From contig CM045761.1 of NCBI GenBank assembly GCA_025200525.1, forward strand, positions 56,631,438 through 56,695,437: a stretch of DNA of 64,000 nucleotides, written 5' to 3'. The stretch is from Camellia lanceoleosa. Its lineage: Eukaryota; Streptophyta; Magnoliopsida; Ericales; Theaceae. The notes beneath the pieces are model-generated. The model was not told where the DNA came from. It did no database searches and saw only the letters and a program-made list of their open reading frames with translations. Of this stretch, positions 37,101 through 52,432 are shown piece by piece. Within the stretch, counting starts at the first letter, position 1; the number at the start of each line of letters is the position of its first letter. A program made the position numbers and the translations under genes.

Positions 37101-40100
37101 AGGGAAACAAACCAAAATTGATGCAAATGACCCTTACAAAAAAGAAATGAGAGCTCGGGCAGTGCAAAGATTTGCAATGCTGGCATCCCTTTTAATGTAG
37201 TAAATTATGAGAGTTTTGGACCAATGATTGAAGCCATTGGGCAATACAATCCTGGTATGAAGCCACCGACTTACCATGAAGTGCGGGTTACCCAACTCAA
37301 AAAAGAAGTGAAACATACTGAAGATTTGATGAAGAATCATAAAGAGGATTGTGCAAAATACGGGTGTTCCATAATGGCTAATGGTTGGACTGATAAGAGA
37401 GGAAGGACATTGATTAACTTTTTAGTTAATTGTCCAAGAGGAACCATGTTTGTTGAGTCGGTTGATGCTTCTAGCTATTCAAAGGATGGGCAAAAGCTAT
37501 TTGAATTACTAAACAAGTTTGTGGAGAAAGTGGGAAAAGAAAATGTGGTGCAAGTTATCACTGATAGTGCTGCAGTTAATGTGTTGGTGGGTAAGAATAT
37601 TTCCTCATTCCTTACATCAAAATTGTTTACTCATAATTTGTTTTGTATTTAAAATTTAAAAACTTGAAAATAATAATTCTTCATTATTGTTACATTATAG
37701 GGAGGATTTTGGAAGCTAAGTATGAACACTTGTATTGGACACCATGTGTTGCTCATTGTTTAGACTTGATGTTAGAAAACATTTTCAAGATACCTAGACT
37801 GAAAAAGATATTTGAAAGGGTTATTGCAGTACATGGCTACATTTACAATCGGCCTACGTTGCTAAACATGATGAGGCGCTATACAAATTTGAAGAATTTG
37901 ATCAAGCCTGCAAAAACTAGATTTGCAACCGCCTTTTTGACTTTGTCTAGGATGCATCAACAAAAAAACAATTTGAGAAAGATGGTCACCTCCGAAGATT
38001 GGACCTCAAGCAAATGGGCAAAGGAACCACAAGGTAAAAGAACAGCACAAACTTTGTTGATGCCTTCATTTTGGAATACTGTTGTGTTTGCCCTTAAGGT
38101 CTTGGGTCCTCTTGTCAAAGTGCTTAGATTGGTTGATACCGAGAAGAAACCTCCCATGGGATACATTTATGAGGCAATGGATAAGGCAAAAGAATGCATT
38201 GCAAGTTCATTTGATCATAAAAAAGAGAAGTATAATGAAATCTTTGAAATCATCGACAAAAGATGGGATGTCCAATTGCATCGGCCTTTACATGCAACAA
38301 GCACTTTCTTAACCTGAATTTTTACCCAAAAGCGTTAGAGGTGCAAAAAGATTATGAAGTGATGAATGGGTTTTATGAATGCATGCAAAGGTTGGTCCCG
38401 GATGTCACTGTTCAAGATTTGATCACTAATGAGATGAGTATTTATATGAAGGCTGAGAGTCTTTTTGGCAAGTCTGTTGCGATTAGGCAAAAAAATACAA
38501 GGGCACCAGGTAATATATTATAGACTCATAGAGTTTATTTTTAGTAATACTTTTAGTAAAACTCAATACTTGGTAACAATTATTTCTAACTAGTGATTAT
38601 TGCAACTGATTGGTGGGCATCATATGGTTCTAAAACTCCAAACATGGAAACTTTTGCCATAAAAGTCCTTAGTCTAACATGTAGTTCATCGGGTTGTGAA
38701 CGAAATTGGAGTGTATTTGAACATGTGAGTATTTAACATTCTAACTAATTTTTTGTTCAATTCAAATATTTTTTATTCTCGTTATATAGAATTTAATATC
38801 TTTTTAATGCTTACAACTTCAAAGCAAGAAAAGAAATAGATTGGAACAACGTCTCAATGATTTAGTGTTTGTCAAATATAATAGAACATTGAGATTTAGG
38901 TATGACATGCGCAACACTCTTGATCCCATATCTTTGCAAAATATTGATGAAAGCAATGAGTGGTTGTTTGGGAGGATGGATGGAGAATCAGATGAAGATA
39001 ATCAGCCTGTGTTTGATGTTGATGATGGCTTGACGTGGACCACTGTTGCTAGAGCTTCTAGAGTAGAAGAAAGTAGCCATGCAAGTAGAGCAACAAGTTC
39101 ACGCTCAAAGACACAACTGAGAATATCTAAATCATCAAGATTAACTCCACTTCAATTAATAGATGAAGAGGAAGCGGGCTCAGATGACACAGAGGAGGAA
39201 GATGTTGAGGGATATAAATCAACTGATGGAGAAGAAGATGATAGTTTGCTTGCCATTGATGTTGAGGATGATGATTGACTGACCGACCTAACCTACCCTT
39301 TCCTTTGTTATTGATGTTTTTAAGTATTAAGACATATATTAGTATTTGTTGGATATTTATGTTTTGGATGTTTTTAGTGTTTATGTTTTTGTTTTTGTTT
39401 TTGTTTTTATTTTATTGAATGTGGATTATTTTATCATTCAAAATTGGAATGTTATGTAATATGCACTTTCATGGCTTTGAGAATTATTTTATATTTTGTC
39501 TTGAATCTTGATTAATTTTTATTTTAAAAAAAAAAAATTTGTCTGATTAGTTAGTACTATGAGTGATTAGTCTATGTTAATTTTTCTATTTTTTACTAAG
39601 ACTGTGCGCCTTACTTCAATAAAACCCGCGCCTCGCCTTGTGCCTTGCGCCTAGGCCCCGAGAGACCTTTAGCACCTTAGTGCGCCTTGAGCCTTTAAAA
39701 ACACTGTGATGACCTATTTCCCTTGCTGCCAAATATGAATTATCTGAGAGAAGGTCGCAATATAAGTAGCTTTTCATGTCATATCGTACCATATGGACTT
39801 ACCAATTTGTTGACGGAAAAAAAAAGAAAAGAAAAGAAAAAGAACAAAAAAAGGGAGCTTCTTGTTCGTTAATTATCAATTTAAAGCTTAAAGAGGCTTG
39901 GTTACTTAGATTATGGTATGACAAAACATCATTTACAGGCCATTCCCAGATTTGTCACTAGTCTTTAATCAAAAACAATACTTCATCTAAAAAAGATGGG
40001 AGTCGTGCAATCCATCATTTATAGTGACAATGTAGCATTGGGTATTAGATTTGATGTATTTTGCCATTTATTGCAGTTAACCCCTTAAGGCCCTTCTTCC

Positions 40101-43100
40101 ATTCAATAGCAAAACATGAGTGCTTGAATAATTTAAAGCTCACACATCACTACTAAGTGGCACAATCAGTGTGATTGATAGTATTTTGACAATAATTTAT
40201 CTCCCAGTTAGAATATTAAAAATTTTACAACCTGATGTAGGGCAAATGCAGAAAACACTCCCCTATAGTAGTTGAGCCCAAATCTAAAATACGGCGACGG
40301 TGAAAAGAAGATTTTAAATGCTGGTTTCAAATAGTTTTGTGACTGCAAGGTTGGGTAAGATTTTGGACTTCTGATGGTTAGTATGACATATAAAAGGTAT
40401 AAAGGTTTAAGATTCAATTCAACAAGGAAAGAGGCATTTTTTTATGGCTGTTATGAATATGGCCTCTTTCTAGGGGGAACCAAGTAGGGATGACAACATT
40501 GCGGGGCGGATTTGTAGTGCTCTGTCGTCGCCCCAAACCATATTGGGATGGGCTAATTTTGTAGCCTTAAGAAAGGCAGTAACAATAAAAATGAAAGGTG
40601 ATATGGTATATTACGGATTATTATATTATTTATAAGTGATGAAAGTTAAAAGATATAAGATGAGAAATAAAGAAGTGAAAATGAATGTTTAATGTTTAAA
40701 GTATAGAGTATAGAATATAGAGGAGCTAAAAAGCTAATTTATTGTATAAATACCTAAAATAGTATTAGGCTAAAGGGCATTTTTCAGAGAATTTATTAAA
40801 TTTAACTAATCAAATAGCCCTTGATAGAGCATAAGGGTGAAAAATGATTCATCCAGCCATCCCACTTAATTGGAATACATGGCTTAGTTTGGTTTGGTTT
40901 AATTGGGAAAGAAATTGGGGTTCTAGAAATGTGGATTGGAAAAGAATAAAAGAAGAATGAGCATGAGAAACTAAGGCTATGTTTGGTAGAGCTTTGGAAC
41001 TTTAGTTCCAGTCATTGGTTCTCACGTGGTGTTTCTTTGCAGTTTTCAAAAATTAATTCCATGCTCACTTTTGAAAACTTGGTCGAAGGCGGGAAAATTT
41101 AGGCTAACCAGTCGTCCCACCGAATGTCCTGGCCGGTTGACCGAAACAATGCAATTTTTTTTTTTTTTTTTTTTTCAATTGACACTTGTTAATTTTTATA
41201 TATTCAACAAAAAAAAATTTCTGAATTTTTTTAAATTTTTTATGAGCTTTAATAGAATTTTGAATTATGTGTCTGATTATAAGTTGAAAGTTTTTGTATC
41301 AAATATCATATGTCACATCAAAAATCCCCTACTCAATTCAAAACTCTTTTTAAAACTCATTCACCAAACAAATTTTCCACACTCAAATCATAATTCCAAA
41401 ACTCACAAATTCAAAATACAACTCATATTCTCAAATCATATTTAGAAAGTTCTACCAAAAGCTACCTAAGATTTTTGGGTGCTCCTATTTACACCCACAA
41501 AATTTCTCACACAACCCAATCATGTGAGAGCATACTTTTCGATGGCATGTGAGAGAAAGGTGGATGTAATACCAAATTAAATGTGTAAATAGAAGCACCC
41601 AAGATTTTCCCTTCTAAAAACCTATTTAATCTTATTTTAAAAAAAAATATTACGACACAATAACATAATTTATTCCAAAAGTTGGTGACCCTACAACTAG
41701 GGTGGTCACCGACCCCATGGCTTACAAAGCCTGCCCAACTCAGCTCGTAAGCATAAAGCTTCCACAAATTGTATAAATCTATAGGGCCAAGCTGAGCAAA
41801 CCATTAGGCTTGTTGAATTTTAATGTCAGGCCAAGGAGTATCATTTGAGGTCTGGCCTGGAAAGGTCATATATAAAAATGTAATTGTATATATTTGCCTT
41901 ATATTTTTGTGTAACTTAATTTTGTCTTTAAGAAAGAAACCTACATTATACATCTTATGAAGAGGATAGTTAGAAGGTTTAAACTTTGAACTACGAACCT
42001 CTTTGTTTTAAAGAAGAATTTCAGCCATTTGTGATATCTAGTCATATTTGTGTAATTAGTGACATGATTTTATTCATTTAACAAGTAATTTAAAGGATAA
42101 ATGGTAGGGCGTTGTAATTTCACTTAGAATCAGGCTTGGAATTTATTGTTTAGGCACAATGTTGAACCAGGTTGGGCTTGGGCCACTATACAATTTATTA
42201 CAAATATAGAGCAAGCCCACCTCATGGCCACCCCTAAAATTTTCAAAATACCCAAAACCTATGAACCATTAAAAAAAATAATAAATAAGTCAAACAAATT
42301 AACTTTTAATAACTAACCCAAAAAATCATAAAATAAGATTCCACTACGGCTAAACTTGATTATACATGGTTCTAGTTGGTCCCAAGTGGGTCTTGGCTTG
42401 AAATCAACCATCGGTCAAATTTTGCTTCTTCCTCAAGTTTATTTTTTATTGCTCTTCTTATTGATTGCATCACAACCACAGAGAAAATTTAGAATTCAAG
42501 AGTAATCTCCTATCGCTTATGCTTTTCATCACATTCCATAGGGAGCTATGGCTTCTTTCATTTGAGTATAAATCTGTCTTCCCATTAAGCCCCTGGTAAT
42601 GCAAAGCATCAAACAAGCATTGCCATACATTCTAGCAACTTAACCTTAGGCTCTGTTTCATTAGCAAGATATTGATGGGAAATGTGGGGAAGAGAAAAAA
42701 AATCAAATTTGTTTGGTGTTTGATTAGCAAGAGAGTCCTAGCAAAGTGTTAGAAAGTGAGATTTCATGTACATCCCTCTTAAGCTATTAAACCTAACTAT
42801 TGATTTTGCACAAAATATACAAGGAAATTTTATTTTCCCATGCATGTGGGCAGCAGTTATCACGCTCTCCAAATTTACCCCTGGTTCCCTCCACTTGTTC
42901 TTATCGTCTTAAAATGGAAAAGGGCAATTAGGTAAAATAAAAAAATATGTCCAGCGACTTTCATGCTTTTCAAACTGTAAAGTTAAAATTTTCATCTTGA
43001 TCAAATGCATGCAAGAAAATAAATTTTTCTTTCTTTTTCCTTTTGTTCATTTCATTTTCTACTATTCACTTTCCATCATTATTTTCTTTCTACTCCAATG

Positions 43101-46100
43101 GAACCTTAAGCACTTCTGTAGAGTCAGAAGGATTAGTTTAGGTAGTTATCAAGTTACTTAAAATAACTTTCCAAAGATCTCCGTACATAGTTTATAGGAA
43201 AAGTGCAACCTCTGCCTTTCAACAAATTCTACTCCTTCTCAGATAATCAAACATATTAGCCTCAAATAATTGAACATACTATCAAAGAAAAGCCAAACAA
43301 TTTTCAATACCACAAGGTTCAGTAATTCTACTCTCCTTTTCTCATGCTTTATGCTTCTTTAAGAGGGGAAAGAATCGAGAAAGGAGACAGTCATCGATAG
43401 TGTGTTTGCAAATGGGAAGAAAAAAAATTATATAAGATTACCTGCACAAATGATGCTGTATGTCCGCTGAACTGCATGATTTGTTCACTTTCAACAAAAT
43501 TAGCAACAAAGCCATCAGAATCAGCTCCTCTTCTCCACATCCGAGTGCCTATGAGAAAAAGCAAGGCTACAATCAGCAGAAGTAGCATGGAAAAGAAGGA
43601 AAAAACTAAAATCTGTATATCATACTTCACACTGAACAATATTTAAATTGAAAAATCACATCCTGAAGGCAAAAGCCAACAATATTAAGTAAGATAAATG
43701 TTACCAGAAAATTCTAACACCCTGGCAATTTTCATTTTGGAACACATGTTCCAAAATAGGGTATAGTTATGTTACAAAAGGGTGAAATTAGCGATTCCAA
43801 GCGATCACAAATTTTTCTTCCTATACATTTTCTTAAAATCAAAATAATGAACTAAAAATCCAGAAAGAGTGGAGTTTGGCATAAAAAATAAATAAAGAGG
43901 CCATTATCCTCCAAGAATTGTTTGTACGTGATTATTTTGAAGAATTATAAACTATATTTTATTGGATGTCTAATTATTAAAAGAAAATTACTCACATTTA
44001 CCTTAAATTCTTAGTGTGATCTGTACAAGCCCACCTGTATGGAACCACATTTTCGAGCATATGGCTCACCACATTGTTGTTGCTATTCCTAGAATGGTCC
44101 ACATGCCAGGTAACATAGACTAAGATCCATCAATTATGCTAATGAAAAATTAACCAGCTTAGTCCAACATATCCTACTACATGGATTTAAAGATAGCAAA
44201 GAAGGGCAAACAGCACAACATGCCGCAACATAATTATTCATCCAGGAGCCGCCTAAAGGCAGAAAACAACAGCAAAATATATCAAAGGCTTTAGAGAGTT
44301 ACTTATTCTGAAAATGGGAGCTCCAATGACATCTTTGAAAGCTCTAATATGGGTAACATGAGTCCATTCTAAAAGCAGTTAGGCATATGAATTTACTGGA
44401 TCAAAGAAAGTAAGTGAGGTCTTTGGTAGTAAAATACCATAAACAAGTCATACAAATCTGAGTATTCGAGTGCTTATTAACTTCCCCAACCACAATTATG
44501 ATTTAGGAACTAACAACCAGGGGAAAGGGGTGCTATGACCCTACAAACAATTTTATTTGATAATTCAACGCTTAGATATATTGAATTATCTGGACAGCAT
44601 AAGTTAGTAATATGTTGTGCCAAGTGAAGTCACTAGCTTTTTGCTTCACCAATATCTTCCAGTGCCTTCCTAACTTTTTAGACCCAACTCTTAACAGCAT
44701 GACCCTTCAACTAGTTTTGGGGGAAAATAAATTAACAAATAAAAGAAAAGCAGCAGTCAGGATTTTAATACCAGTTCTCCTTGTGCATCTCCGTGCGATA
44801 AGAGTTACATCAATAATGTCTTTTCCAATGGGTGCTTGAAAGTTTTGAAAAGCTGATGGTCCATTAAGGTGTAACTTCAAAAGTAAAGACAGATAATACA
44901 CACTCATCATGCATGAGCTGAGCTAGATTAGATAAATGTTAAACTATGCAAAAGTCACCAATAGCCAACCAACAATGAGATAAGGATACTCCCTTGGATA
45001 ACAGGAAGCAAGTATGGATCAAGCTGCACGTATGGGATATTACAGTTAGTGTACCATAAATTGAACAATGCTCTCGATAAAAATGAAACACAATTCTTAT
45101 CTATGACTGGCGGCAAACCCACCTTGTTATCTATGAGCACTTCCAACATATAGTTGTTCCAGAAAAACCTAGGGTCTGCCTGTGGTAAAACATTAGATAT
45201 CCATGATAACACTAACACGATTAGAATGACAGTCACAAACATAAAGGTCCAAAACCATTACGTTATGTATATATAGGCACAACAAAAATGAACAGAGCAC
45301 TTATTTAAGAAGCCCAATCATTAGGCACACATCGTAAAGACAAGTTCCATGGAACCATCTCAAAACATCAAGAACGGTTTACCTGTCTCCAAAGAGGAAG
45401 CAGCTTTGACTCATCACCTAAATTATGCAATCGTTGTGCACTGCAAGACACAAACTGTAAGGCATTGACTAGAAACAACATTAACTGTATTGGATCTGTA
45501 AACACTTTACGTGTCAATATATATTAATTCAAGTTCCTTGCCTCAATTTATCTTTTAACCAAAGTTGTCTTGGGGGATAAACAAAATTTCAGTTCTACAA
45601 ATATGGAAAAAAGAAAAAAAAAATGTACAAGGTCTCGATATAGACTATTACTAAATAGTTAACAATGAAAAAAGAGGTACTTACGTGTAGGTCCTAATAA
45701 GTGGACTTATTATCTAATAGGTCCTTTGAGAAAAATTTATCATAAAAAAACGTTACTAATTGTAAGTTTTAGTGACAATTTATAAAAATCATGACTAAAC
45801 AAAGTCATTAATTGTCAATTTTTAGCGACATATATAAAAAATAGTCACAAAAAATTATTTTTAGCGACAATTTCATCAAGACTTATTTTCAATAGGACTT
45901 GATAGAAATTAAGTCCAACTATTAGGACCTATTGGTAGTTTACCTATGAAAAAACAGACTTTAGTTCCCAGGAAATCTTAAACGAAAATCTGCCTCACTC
46001 TACTGTCTGATTGTTATAAGTTTTCTTAAACTGTAAACAACAGACCAACAGTTTAAAAGCACGAGTCTATGTGGGTGCTTTTTCACAACCTAACTCATCT

Positions 46101-49100
46101 TTGGGGTTCTGGGTGGCATCACACAGTTTATGGTGTACATGGAATAACAAGTAGCAATACAAGATTAAAGAGATTATTCACAATAATTCCAGTGGCAAGG
46201 GAGGCCTGCACTATTTCTCATCTCAAACAAGGTAGTCCAAGCCCATGTTTGGCAATTGGTTAAAATAGCCAAAAAGCCAAAAGGCCAATACAAAAAGTCA
46301 ACCTATTCTCTCTACTTATTTGCATGTTTTTCGTAAAAAGAAAAAAAGCCACTAAAAATGCCAATTTCCAAACAGACCCTAAGCATCTGATTTCAAACTT
46401 TAGGGAGGACGGTGCAATTTACCCTAAATAATGCAAATAAATTAATATCAAAATCCTAAATAATTCATTGAAGAAAGAGGAGAAAAAATGACACCAATAA
46501 GAGATACAATATATGCCACTATACCATTTATCACTGCAATTCCTACTGGTGTACAGTGTACTAAAAAATGATTCTCTATGTCCATGCCTAAGATTGGCAT
46601 TAATAGAACCACACCGGACTGGCATATGCTGTACCACAAAAAGATTCCCTATGTCCATGCCTAGGATTGGCGTCAATAGAACCACATTGGACCAGCAAAT
46701 GCTGTGGACCTTTGTCGAGTTTGGTCAGTGTAGAAACATGGACCTCTATTATTTACATGTGGAAGACCTGAATCAAACACCACTTAACTGATGCCGAAGG
46801 CATGCAATAACTGAGCAAACAGATTTTTCATTTAAATCAATGTTTCGAAGCTGGTCCACCACTATGTTACCTAGAACGTGGATTGTTCTGGTACATGGAA
46901 CAGGAACATGAATGTAGTACACTACATGCTCTAAAATATGGTACGATAATAGTAGACTTATATATATTACACTCAAGAATTTAAGGTATTTTTAGAGTAA
47001 TTTTCTTTTAACTATTAGATATCTTCTAGCAAATCATTTCTATGAAAATTATGACTCATTTTTGACGTTTTTGTCTTGTCAAAACTTAATTCACCTTAGA
47101 TTTTAGTTTATATATTCGACTTTTTTCTCCTAAAGTAACATTTAAAGAAATATATTGGAAAAAGCTTTTCAGATCGCATTGGATCACTAAATTTACCATT
47201 TTGGAACGAAAGTGTATCATGTTTCGGAATGTGCGTACCAATACGTAAATCACTAAGGTATTAACGTTTTCTGGTAACATAGGTCCACCCACTAATCCAA
47301 TCAAGTGACCAGGTCTGTTCAACAGGTGTCAACCAGGCAGGCCAATTGAGACAAGCAGTTACAATGTCATTGATTCGCATCCATTTATGATATATAAAAA
47401 TAGATAAGCATTATGAATGAAGTAGTCAAATTCTGAATTTAGTATGAGAATAATAAATTAATCTACAACAAAACAATATGGCATATGGGATTATTGATAT
47501 GATCATCCTCAATGTGATAACTAAGTTAAATCAATAACTCTACAGAATGTAAGAGATTACACCTTTTAGTCTTTTAACATGTTAAAACCATGCCATTGCA
47601 TAAAACCATCCTTTTTTTTGGATATTCTTCCTGATATACACTTTCTCCTTTTATAAAAAGGTTGAGAAGGTAATCTCACACAATTTAAATTGTACCAAAT
47701 CATCCATCATTCCCTCTAACCATCTCCTCAAGTATAGATAAATAACTGTAACTAAAAGAGAAGATGCCAAAGGTATAGCAGGCAATACAAGCACAAAAGT
47801 TGCGCCACACTCTAGTTTTGAAATAACATAATTGAAAAATATACATAATCTTAAGCTATATGTACCAAACAATGATTTAAACTTTTGCAAGAATGCCTAT
47901 TTTAGGTGATGAGCTAGTTCACCTAGGTAAATTCCAATGACAACAAAAAATATAAATATTAAATATAGAAAAGGAAAAACAAAAAGATAAAAACTAGTTA
48001 CCTCAGTGTTATATTGACATTATATGAGAAATACAACCCGGGAGTCTTCTGTGCAACACCTAGAAGCCCAGAAAATTCAGCCTCCATCTTTTTCAGCCAA
48101 AATTAGTTCACTAACAGAGTTAAAAACAATACTAAACAATTTAGTAAAAATAGACAGTAAGAAGAAAGTAGATTTACCTGTTCTAAGGGGGAATTTTTAA
48201 GAGAATGATCACAAGGAAAGACCTTTAAGGATGAAACTTTAAAGACAGGATGCCCCAAGTAAGATCCAACACATTCACGCTCCGTTATTACTATTAAATA
48301 TGACCCTGAAAGCATAATGGCAACATACTTCGTTAAAATTATTGGGCAAACTGCAGAAAGGATGTAAATTTTGGACTGCATAAAGATGTATGATGACTTG
48401 ATCTGCATGTACAAGCAATTCCAATTTACATTATATTTGTGTCACACAAGTTTTAGGAAGCTCCTCTCGGGAGTGATGTTTCCACTTAGAACTGTGATTT
48501 TGTGGTTCAGAGTAAGAATCTTGTCAGCACATTGTTCCCGTCAAGATAGAATCGCAATTCCTATTGGGATGGGATTGCTCAAATATATCTGTGGAGAACA
48601 TATATTTATCCTAGATTTTGGCTTTTCTCTTCTTAGCAATTAAAAGATGGGGGATTCTTTTATATCTTTCAATTTGAGTTTGTAAGGATTTAAGAAATAA
48701 AGATATATGTTATTGGTGATGAATGGTTACTTTGGTAATGAGAATAATATGCTTATGTTTAACAATTCAAGTATTAATATAATGTACACATTAACATGAA
48801 TATTACAATTGAAGAAGAAAATTATTTCTTACAATATAATCATATATCAAATAAAAAAACTTCCCTATGCATTCCCAACCTCAGATTATTTTATGTGTTA
48901 TTCGCCCTCGCTTTTACTTTGTGAAGCTAAGGTCACTTTAGCATCCTTCCTTTCCATACAATTGCATTTATAGGTGTGTATTTTCATTATACAACTTTTC
49001 TCATTCTAAACGGGGTGGCTAGAGAAAGGGGTAGTGTTAGGTATCATTCTCATTTACATTCATATATAGAGATGATACTAGGAAAGCATTGCACCATCAT

Positions 49101-52100
49101 GGCTCACCTTCAAGTCAAGGTCTTAGATCATTAGTTATTGCTGTTACTTTTTGCGAAGAGAAAAGTTCGAGGCATGAGTGGTATCCCATCCCTTTTTATA
49201 TTAAATCATCACCATAATTACAAGAGTGCCATAAGGCATAAAATAAGAATACTGAATATTCATAGAATAAAATTAGAAATATTCTAACAAATTCTAACAC
49301 TCCCCCTCAAGCTGATGCAAAGATATCTCCCATGCCCAGCTTGTTAAGAATGTCACGGAATGGTTTATTCCCTAATCCTTTGATGAGAACATCAACCAGT
49401 TGCTCCCCAGACCTCACGAATGACCTACATATAGTGTCACGAGTGAGCTTTTCCTTGATAAAATGCCTATCAATCTCCACATGCTTGGTCCTGTCATGCT
49501 GAACTGGATTATGAGCTATATCGATGGCTACCGTATTGTCACAGTATAGCGGCATAGAATCTGTCTAATGAATCCCCAAATCCCTCAAAAGTAGTCTAAT
49601 CCATAATAGCTCACACACACCCTGAGCCATAGCCCTAAATTCAACCTCCGCACTGGACCTTGCAACTACATTATGTTTCTTGCTTCTCCAAGTAACTAGA
49701 TTTCCTCCAACAAAGGTACAATAGCCAAAAGTTGACCTTCTATCAGTGACTAACCTAGCCCAATCGGCATCTGTATATGCCTCTGCACTAAGATGACCAT
49801 GTTTAGAGAAATAGAGACCCTTTCCCAAAGAAGACTTCAAGTACCTTGGAATCCGCATAACTGCCTCTAAGTGAATTGCATGTGGAGCATGCATAAACTG
49901 ACTAATCATACTCACTGCAATAGCAATGTCAAGACGCGAATGGGATAAGTAGATAAGCTCACTCACTAACCGCTGATATCTCCCCCTATCTACAACCTCG
50001 CCTGCTTGATCCTCACTAAGCTTCAGTCCAGGCTCTAGTGGTGTATCACAGGCTTTACTTCCAAGCATCCCGGTTTCTTTTAGCAAATCAAGCACATACT
50101 TTCTTTGACATATGAAGATGCCCTCTTTGGACCGAGCAACTTCAATACCTAGAAAGCACTTCAAGCTACCTAAGTCTTTAATTTCAAACTCATTAGCTAA
50201 ATACTCCTTTAACCGAAGAACCCCCTCAACATCATCCCCTGTGAGTACAATATCATCCACATAAACAATAAGAGCTGTCGTCTTACCATGTGAGGAGTAT
50301 TTCACAAACAAAGTATGATCAGCTTGACTCTGTTTGAAACCATATCGCAGCATGGCCTGAGTAAATCTCTCAAACCAAGTCCTAGGTGACTTTTTGAGTC
50401 CATAAAGTGACTTGCGTAGTCGGCATACCTTTCCTTTGGTTTTAACATCCTCAAAGCCTGGGGGAATGTCCATGTACACTTCTTCTTCCAAATCTCCATG
50501 AAAGAAGGCATTCTTCACATCAAATTAGTGGAGAGGCAAGTCAAGATTAGAGGCAAGAGAGAGAAGGACTCTGACAGAGTTATCTTAGCAACAGGAGCAA
50601 ATGTCTCCTGATAGTCTACTCCATAAGTCTGCATAAAGCCTTTGACCACCAATCTTGCCTTGTAACGTTCAATGGAACCATCAGCTTTGTGCTTCACTGT
50701 GTATACCCACTTATATCCAACAGGTCATTTGCATTAGGTAACTCAGCCCAAGTGCCATTTTTAGCCAGGGCTCTCATCTCCTCCATCATGGCATGCTTCC
50801 ACTCAGGAGTAGAAAGAGCATCATGAAAATTGGAAAGAAGACTCATAGAAGAAACTTTAGACAAAAAAACTCTATAAGAAGGAGACAAATTAGTGTAGGA
50901 GACAAAATGAGAAATAGGATATTGAGTACAAGACCTAACCCCCTTCCGTTTAGCAATAGGAACATCTAGATCAGAAAGAATAGAGTTACCTGGAGTTTCA
51001 TCAAAAGAAGAGGATTCTGGATACTCATCAGGAGGATAAGATAGCAGTGGAGAATCCGAATTGGTCTCTTATACTCAAGTAACTTGTTTTCTATCCTTGT
51101 CCCTGACATAAACTTCGCCGTCTTTCACTGTGGATTTAGACTCAACATTCTCAACCTGCTCAATCACTAATGGTAGTGGCACAGGAATTACTTCACGCCA
51201 AGGCTCCCGGTGAAGGGAGGACTGGGACACCGAGGAGGACAGAAAGTAAGACTGAGACTCAAAGAAGGACACATCCATAGAGACAAACCATTTCCGAGAG
51301 GGGGGGATGATAACACTTGTAGCCCTTTTGTGTGGCGGAGTAACCCAGGAAAACACACCGAAGATACCTAGGATCCAACTTACCACAGGTAGGAGAACGG
51401 TTATGAACAAAGCACACACACCCAAAGGTTTTGGGAGGAATGGAGAAACCAGACGCGTGGGACCCTAACAAAACCTAAAGAGGAGTGTGTTTGTTGAGGA
51501 CATGGGTAGGCAAACGATTGATGAGAAGGGTAGCAGTGAGAACAGCTTTCCCTCAATATGATCTAGCAGCATGCATTTCAAAAGACAGACAACATGCAAT
51601 ATCAAGAAGATGGTGGTTTTTACGCTCTGCAACACCATTCTGTTGAAGGGTATTGGTATATGAAGTTTGGTGAATAATACCATGAGTGGCAAAATAGCGG
51701 GCAACGCCAGAGTCAATGTATTCCCCCCATCATCAGAACGTAGAATTTTGATAACCGCCTCAAACTGAGTGCAAATCATTTTATGAAAATTTTGAAACAC
51801 AGAAAAAACCTCACATTTGTCCTTCATAAGATACACCCAGGCTAAGAAGCATATGAGCAAAATCCCAAAAAAGTAGGATACGGGTACGGCTATGGCTATG
51901 GTACGCCGATATTTTTTTATTATTTTTTATTTTTATAATTATGGTTAGAAGATCCAACCTACAAATTGAAATTAAATATCAAAACTAAAAAGAGAACTAT
52001 AAAACTAAAAGACAAATATTAATATATATCAATTCAACATAACCAACCCCAATTCAGTCCATAATCCAAGCAAAGGAAAAACATTTTTGATCTAATTTTT

Positions 52101-52389
52101 TGTGATTAATTATTAACATTCTGTTGAGGAAGATTAATTATTAACATCAGATTATAATTATTAACATTTTTTATCTAATTTTGTTTTAAAATCAGATTAT
52201 AATTATTAACACTTGCAGCAGATTAATTATTAACATTTTTGATCTAATAACTCATTTTCCTAATTATTAACACTTGCAGCAGATTACTTGTATCTATTTG
52301 ATAAAATTCCAAAAACCCTCATACCATAACAACCCTAAAGCTCAAGTATTGAGATGAACACAGCTAAATATGAATAACTCGATCAGTAA

Positions 52390-52432
<43 letters not shown>

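Larger units (their letters stand above)
39715..43441. other. Rest of SAC intron 9 (5' side)
   Basis: No gene is visible. The stretch contains two Tourist-like MITEs (40975-41466 and 42649-43105) and a possible hAT-type repeat (41698-42236), listed separately. Near 40485 it has a TAGGGATGACAACATTGCGG motif that resembles the start of another hAT-type repeat without a visible partner. A poly-T run lies at about 41157-41175. Confidence 0.5.

Noticed and set aside
48371..48643. Open frame of 90 codons in SAC intron 2
   Set aside because: It has no recognisable domain, no codon bias evidence and no flanking gene structure. It is probably chance.
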